Shown here: piece by piece, positions 5,139 through 8,080 of the stretch
How positions within the stretch are numbered: the first letter of the stretch is position 1
How the letters are laid out: every line of letters starts with the position of its first letter
DNA from: Petrotoga sp. UBA5851
GTDB lineage: Bacteria > Thermotogota > Thermotogae > Petrotogales > Petrotogaceae
Reading direction: 5' to 3'
DNA: 8,080 bases
NCBI GenBank assembly: GCA_002431635.1
Contig: DJGH01000072.1
Span: forward strand, 41,886-49,965
Notes under the pieces: generated by a model
Told to the model about the DNA's origin: nothing
Databases searched by the model: none
The model's input: only the letters and a program-made list of their open reading frames with translations
Program-made: the position numbers and the translations under genes

Positions 5139-6531
5139 ATGAAAATAGCTTTGAGGATATATCCTGATTAGATGGGAAGTCTTTTTTTACATCCCCTGCA
5201 AAAACTGGTTTTACCTCGCTGACACCTTTAAAAGTGCCCAAAACATTTATCTTCAGTTCACTCAGATACTTTTTTGTGATCTGATACTCTATTGACGATT
5301 CCTCCGGGAAAAATATCGTAAGCCTACCTTCTGAAATATCGTAAGACTTGTCTCTCAGTGCAAAGAAAAGTCCAAGATTCATTTTTGAGCTGTCATTAGC
5401 AAGCTTTTGAAGCATGATATGGTAATCTCCTTCACAGACTTGTTCTGAATCCTCAGTAAAAAAGCCTTCTTCAATAGAATTAACTACCTGGCTTATCACA
5501 TTGCTTTCATAGTGGATATCTAATTTTTTATATCCATATGCAAGTGATGTAACATATATTTCAAAGACTGCCTTTTTATTCTCACTATACTTAAGATCTT
5601 TGTTTACTTCATTCAGCTCACGTACAAGCTTTACAAGAGCATAGTTCTTATCGTTTTTTATCTTTATAAAAAGCTTTTCGATACTCTGTTCTATAAGTGC
5701 TTCCGGTTCTTTACCGCTTTCAAAAAGATCGGATGAGAGTTTCAAAAGGTTATCAACATCACCGGAGATCAAAAAGCTTATAAACTCTTCAACCATGTTA
5801 TCATCAAAAAGTCCTAAAATACTCAATGTTTCAGATGAAGTGACTTCCTTTGAACAAAATTTCATTACCTGTTCAAAAAGCGAAAGGGCATCTCGTGCTC
5901 CTCCCTTTGCTCTTTTAGAGATAATACTTAAGGATTTTTCATCAATTGTAACTCCTTCTTGAGCACTTACTCTTTTTAGAAGCATAACAATATCTTTTTC
6001 ACGAATATTTTTGAAATTTATAAGCTGCGCCCTGGAGATTATTGTCTGAGGAACTTTTTCCAGATTGGTTGTGGCTAATATGAAAATTACATGCTCCGGA
6101 GGTTCTTCAAGGGTTTTCAACAGTGCGTTAAAGGCTTCTTTAGTAAGCATATGAAATTCATCTATTATATATACCTTATATTTTCCGTGAACAGGACGGT
6201 AATTTGTAGAATCCCTAATTTCTCTTATCTCATCAATCCCCCTGTTTGAAGCTGCATCCAGTTCAATTACATCCATAAACGAACCTTCATCGATTGCTCT
6301 ACAGTTATCACAGTTGTTACAGGGATTATATCCATCAGGATCGCAGCAGTTAAGGACTTTTGCAAGAAGCCTTGCTGTACTGGTTTTCCCGGTTCCCCTA
6401 GGACCGGTAAAGATATAAGCATGTGAAATTTCTTTTCTGTCAAGAGCGTTTGCAAAGTATCTTCTGACATGATCCTGTCCGATAAGCTCATCAAACGTTT
6501 TGGATCTGTACTTTCTGTATAGGCTCACCAT
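5137..6531 (-). CDS. dnaX: DNA polymerase III gamma/tau subunit (clamp loader ATPase)
   Basis: The 464-aa product is the DnaX ATPase that, with delta and delta-prime, loads the sliding clamp on primed DNA. Visible elements in order: the N-terminal LYRKYRSKTFDELIGQDHV; Walker A GPRGTGKT (43-50); zinc finger C62-x8-C71-x2-C74-x2-C77; MDVIELDAASNRGIDEIR (86-103); Walker B IIDEFHML (122-129); sensor I ATTN (153-156); an SRC-type arginine finger reading SRAQ (166-169), with alanine in place of the usual cysteine; and sensor II GGARDALSLFEQ (210-221). Domain III follows to about residue 340, and a short unconserved C-terminal region ends the chain. No long proline-rich tau tail is present, so this is a short DnaX. 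ATG at 6531 is preceded by GGAGG at 6540-6544, eight bases away, within the last codons of the YigZ-like gene; the gap between the genes is 3 nt, so translation is probably coupled. Confidence 0.96.
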   Translation of the reverse strand: MVSLYRKYRSKTFDELIGQDHVRRYFANALDRKEISHAYIFTGPRGTGKTSTARLLAKVLNCCDPDGYNPCNNCDNCRAIDEGSFMDVIELDAASNRGIDEIREIRDSTNYRPVHGKYKVYIIDEFHMLTKEAFNALLKTLEEPPEHVIFILATTNLEKVPQTIISRAQLINFKNIREKDIVMLLKRVSAQEGVTIDEKSLSIISKRAKGGARDALSLFEQVMKFCSKEVTSSETLSILGLFDDNMVEEFISFLISGDVDNLLKLSSDLFESGKEPEALIEQSIEKLFIKIKNDKNYALVKLVRELNEVNKDLKYSENKKAVFEIYVTSLAYGYKKLDIHYESNVISQVVNSIEEGFFTEDSEQVCEGDYHIMLQKLANDSSKMNLGLFFALRDKSYDISEGRLTIFFPEESSIEYQITKKYLSELKINVLGTFKGVSEVKPVFAGDVKKDFPSNQDISSKLFS

Positions 6532-6534
6532 AAA

Positions 6535-7152
6535 TTATTCCTCCGCTTCTTCTTCCCCTAGATATTCAAGATCGAATACCTTAGTGTTAAGAACAGATAA
6601 AATTTTTTCAAGCGAATCTTCTTTTATAAGAATATCTGCATGTATGCTATCTAAAAATTTTTTTTGCTTAAATGCCCAGTCTTTTTCCCTTTTGAGAATT
6701 TTTTCAAGCTGTGCAAAGCTGGAATAATCTGTTTTAAACGAGTAGAGAAAGAATTTTTTGAAAAGTACCACTCCCGCCAGATCTATAGCCGACTGTGCCG
6801 ATTGGGCATATGCCTGGATAAGTCCTCTTACACCAAGCTTCACTCCTCCAAAGTACCTTGTCACAACAACTGCTACATTTATGATACCGTTTTTTTCAAT
6901 TGCTCCTAAAATTGGCCTTCCAGCTGTTCCGGAAGGTTCCCTGTCATCTGAAAAATCAGACTGGAAACTGTTATTTTCAATTATCTTATATGCCCAGCAG
7001 TTATGCGTCGCATCATTATAATGCCTTGATATTTCTTTTATGAAGTCTTTTGCCTGCTGACATGAAGATACTTTTACTGCAGACGCGATAAAAATTGAAC
7101 GTTCTATATTCAATTTGACGCTGCTCTGCTTTTTTAATGAATAATAACCCAT
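6535..7152 (-). CDS. yigZ: YigZ/IMPACT-family protein (UPF0029)
   Basis: The 205-aa product matches the YigZ/IMPACT family in length (E. coli YigZ is about 204 aa) and signatures: DATHNCWAY (47-55), DDREPSGTAGRPIL (69-82) and VVVTRYFGGVKLGVRGLIQAY (95-115). The N-terminal two thirds is the UPF0029 domain with a ribosomal-protein-S5-like fold, and residues about 140-195 fit the C-terminal DUF1949 ferredoxin-like domain. Eukaryotic IMPACT binds GCN1 and damps GCN2 signalling; the bacterial role is not settled, with nucleic acid or translation-factor binding suggested from the fold. The start codon shares one base with the stop of the upstream ABC permease gene (TAATG at 7150-7154) and has no strong ribosome binding site of its own, which suggests termination-reinitiation. 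The gene's 3' end supplies the dnaX ribosome binding site. Confidence 0.93.
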   Translation of the reverse strand: MGYYSLKKQSSVKLNIERSIFIASAVKVSSCQQAKDFIKEISRHYNDATHNCWAYKIIENNSFQSDFSDDREPSGTAGRPILGAIEKNGIINVAVVVTRYFGGVKLGVRGLIQAYAQSAQSAIDLAGVVLFKKFFLYSFKTDYSSFAQLEKILKREKDWAFKQKKFLDSIHADILIKEDSLEKILSVLNTKVFDLEYLGEEEAEE

Positions 7153-8080
7153 TATTTTTTCTCAACTCTTGTCATTATAATATTGCTTAGCAGATATGAA
7201 ACAACTCCAAAGATAATCAGAATAAGGATCTCATATGAAACTTCAGGCAAGGAGTACCCAAGAACCGAGACCTTTCTCCAAGCATCAACAGAATACTTTA
7301 TAGGCATGAAATTTACTATATTTTTTATAATGCTTCCCTGTGGAATAGGAATAAGTATATCTCCAAAAAGCATCATACAGCCTGTTAAAGCTGTTAAGAG
7401 CAGTCCGGAGGATTTTGATGTTTTTGTAAACGAAGAGAAAAGTATACCGAAAGCCGTAAAACTGAATGAAGTGACAATAATAAGAAATATTATTTCAAAC
7501 TCTCCCGCCATGGAATGAACACCAAAAAGCCTGTATATATACCATGAAAAAAGACTTGCCACTAGTCCAACCACAAAGTAAGCAATAAATTTAAAGTTAA
7601 TGAACTGATATACTTTTAATCCATTGGATCTGTAGATGTCAAATAAGCCGCTTTCTTTGGTATGGGCAATTGAATTTCCTACTCCTATCATACAGAAAAT
7701 CATTATCATTATTACAGCCACACTTGGAGCAAATATATCTTCAAATCCTATATCGGCTTTAATTTCAGATCTGATGCTCCCGGTTTTCATGTTAGGGACA
7801 AGTATCTCAATATCTGGCGCTTTACGCTGGGTATCAACTCCAATTCCTCCCGACATAAGGAACTGTAGAGTGGAACCGCTTTCAAGATCTGGTATTCCTG
7901 CAAGCTCTCTGAAAAGTGCTTTAAAAACCGTATAAACCGCAAGACTATCCTGAATTTTCTGAGGATTAGGAATAAGATTGAGCTTGGTAGGCTTATACTC
8001 CTTAAGATCACTCATAAAACCTTTGGGAATAATGATTATCGAATCGTAGTCTCCACTTTTTATAGTAGTACTCAATGCCT
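7152..8080 (-). CDS. ABC-2 type transporter permease, 5' end missing
   Basis: The frame stays open to the right edge, so the start lies outside; the TTG at 8075 is internal. The visible 309 residues begin with a typical extracytoplasmic segment (SGDYDSIIIIPKGF), the form found between TM1 and TM2 of ABC-2 type export permeases, in which a small residue or peptide-like domain precedes I-I-P-x-G-F. Five membrane segments follow at about residues 116-136, 158-181, 194-217, 223-243 and 283-303. The stretch FMPIKYSVDAWRKV (257-270) matches the family's L-P-x-x-Y-x-x-D/E-x-x-R motif before the last helix. Such permeases pair with a separate ATP-binding subunit to export drugs, lipids or peptides; the ATPase gene is presumably upstream, beyond the window. 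Substrate cannot be told. The gene heads the visible part of an operon with the YigZ-like gene and dnaX. Confidence 0.88.
   Translation of the reverse strand, partial: ALSTTIKSGDYDSIIIIPKGFMSDLKEYKPTKLNLIPNPQKIQDSLAVYTVFKALFRELAGIPDLESGSTLQFLMSGGIGVDTQRKAPDIEILVPNMKTGSIRSEIKADIGFEDIFAPSVAVIMIMIFCMIGVGNSIAHTKESGLFDIYRSNGLKVYQFINFKFIAYFVVGLVASLFSWYIYRLFGVHSMAGEFEIIFLIIVTSFSFTAFGILFSSFTKTSKSSGLLLTALTGCMMLFGDILIPIPQGSIIKNIVNFMPIKYSVDAWRKVSVLGYSLPEVSYEILILIIFGVVSYLLSNIIMTRVEKK

Noticed and set aside
5182..5188. A7 run in dnaX as a programmed frameshift site for gamma/tau
   Set aside because: It lies about 15 codons from the end. The -1 frame stops after four codons and the +1 frame ends in the terminator hairpin, so no tau-like extension would be made.
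7636..7935. 99-codon open frame on the plus strand inside the ABC permease gene
   Set aside because: It is the complement of a recognised permease and has no support of its own.
7152..8075. TTG at 8075 as the start of the ABC permease
   Set aside because: The frame continues to the edge, and the ABC-2 family expects a first membrane helix before the visible segment, which is missing.

Overview
The window looks like AT-rich bacterial chromosome of housekeeping type, with short gaps, strong AGGAGG-like ribosome binding sites and compact operons. The best lineage clue is the DnaX protein. It is short (464 aa), and its block from the zinc finger through sensor I closely resembles, from memory, the DnaX proteins of Thermotogota. 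I therefore suggest a Thermotogota-like or related anaerobic bacterium. This is inference from one protein and no database search was possible.

The plus-strand half (1-5110) carries six genes. It opens with the 3' part of a gene for a degenerate GGDEF-domain protein, followed 11 nt later by a DUF3307-type membrane protein gene. A perfect TTGACA-N17-TATAAT promoter lies inside the last codons of that gene. It is followed at once by a perfect 10-bp hairpin with a T tract, and then by a two-gene unit: an AlaX-like alanyl-tRNA editing protein and an NhaC-family Na+/H+ antiporter. After a 129-bp gap comes a second two-gene unit: a 314-aa protein that joins an MqsA/YgiT-like zinc finger, a helix-turn-helix and a C-terminal region resembling the Panacea (DUF4065) antitoxin domain, overlapping by ATGA with a 99-aa STAS-domain protein. 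A 12-bp hairpin ends this strand's transcription and probably also that of the facing operon.

The minus-strand half (8080-5137) is one tight operon read right to left: the C-terminal 309 residues of an ABC-2 type permease, a YigZ/IMPACT-family protein (TAATG overlap), and dnaX (3-nt gap). The ABC gene continues past the right edge, so the operon promoter is outside the window.

The most unusual item is the zinc finger/HTH/Panacea-like protein coupled to an STAS protein. It has the architecture of a promiscuous antitoxin, but an anti-sigma-factor-antagonist-like protein sits where a toxin would be expected. The second is the leader of the alaX-like gene. It contains a consensus promoter, an intrinsic-terminator-like hairpin a few nucleotides from the predicted RNA 5' end, and a mutually exclusive hairpin that would cover the ribosome binding site. 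I saw no tRNA, rRNA, CRISPR array, insertion sequence or phage gene.
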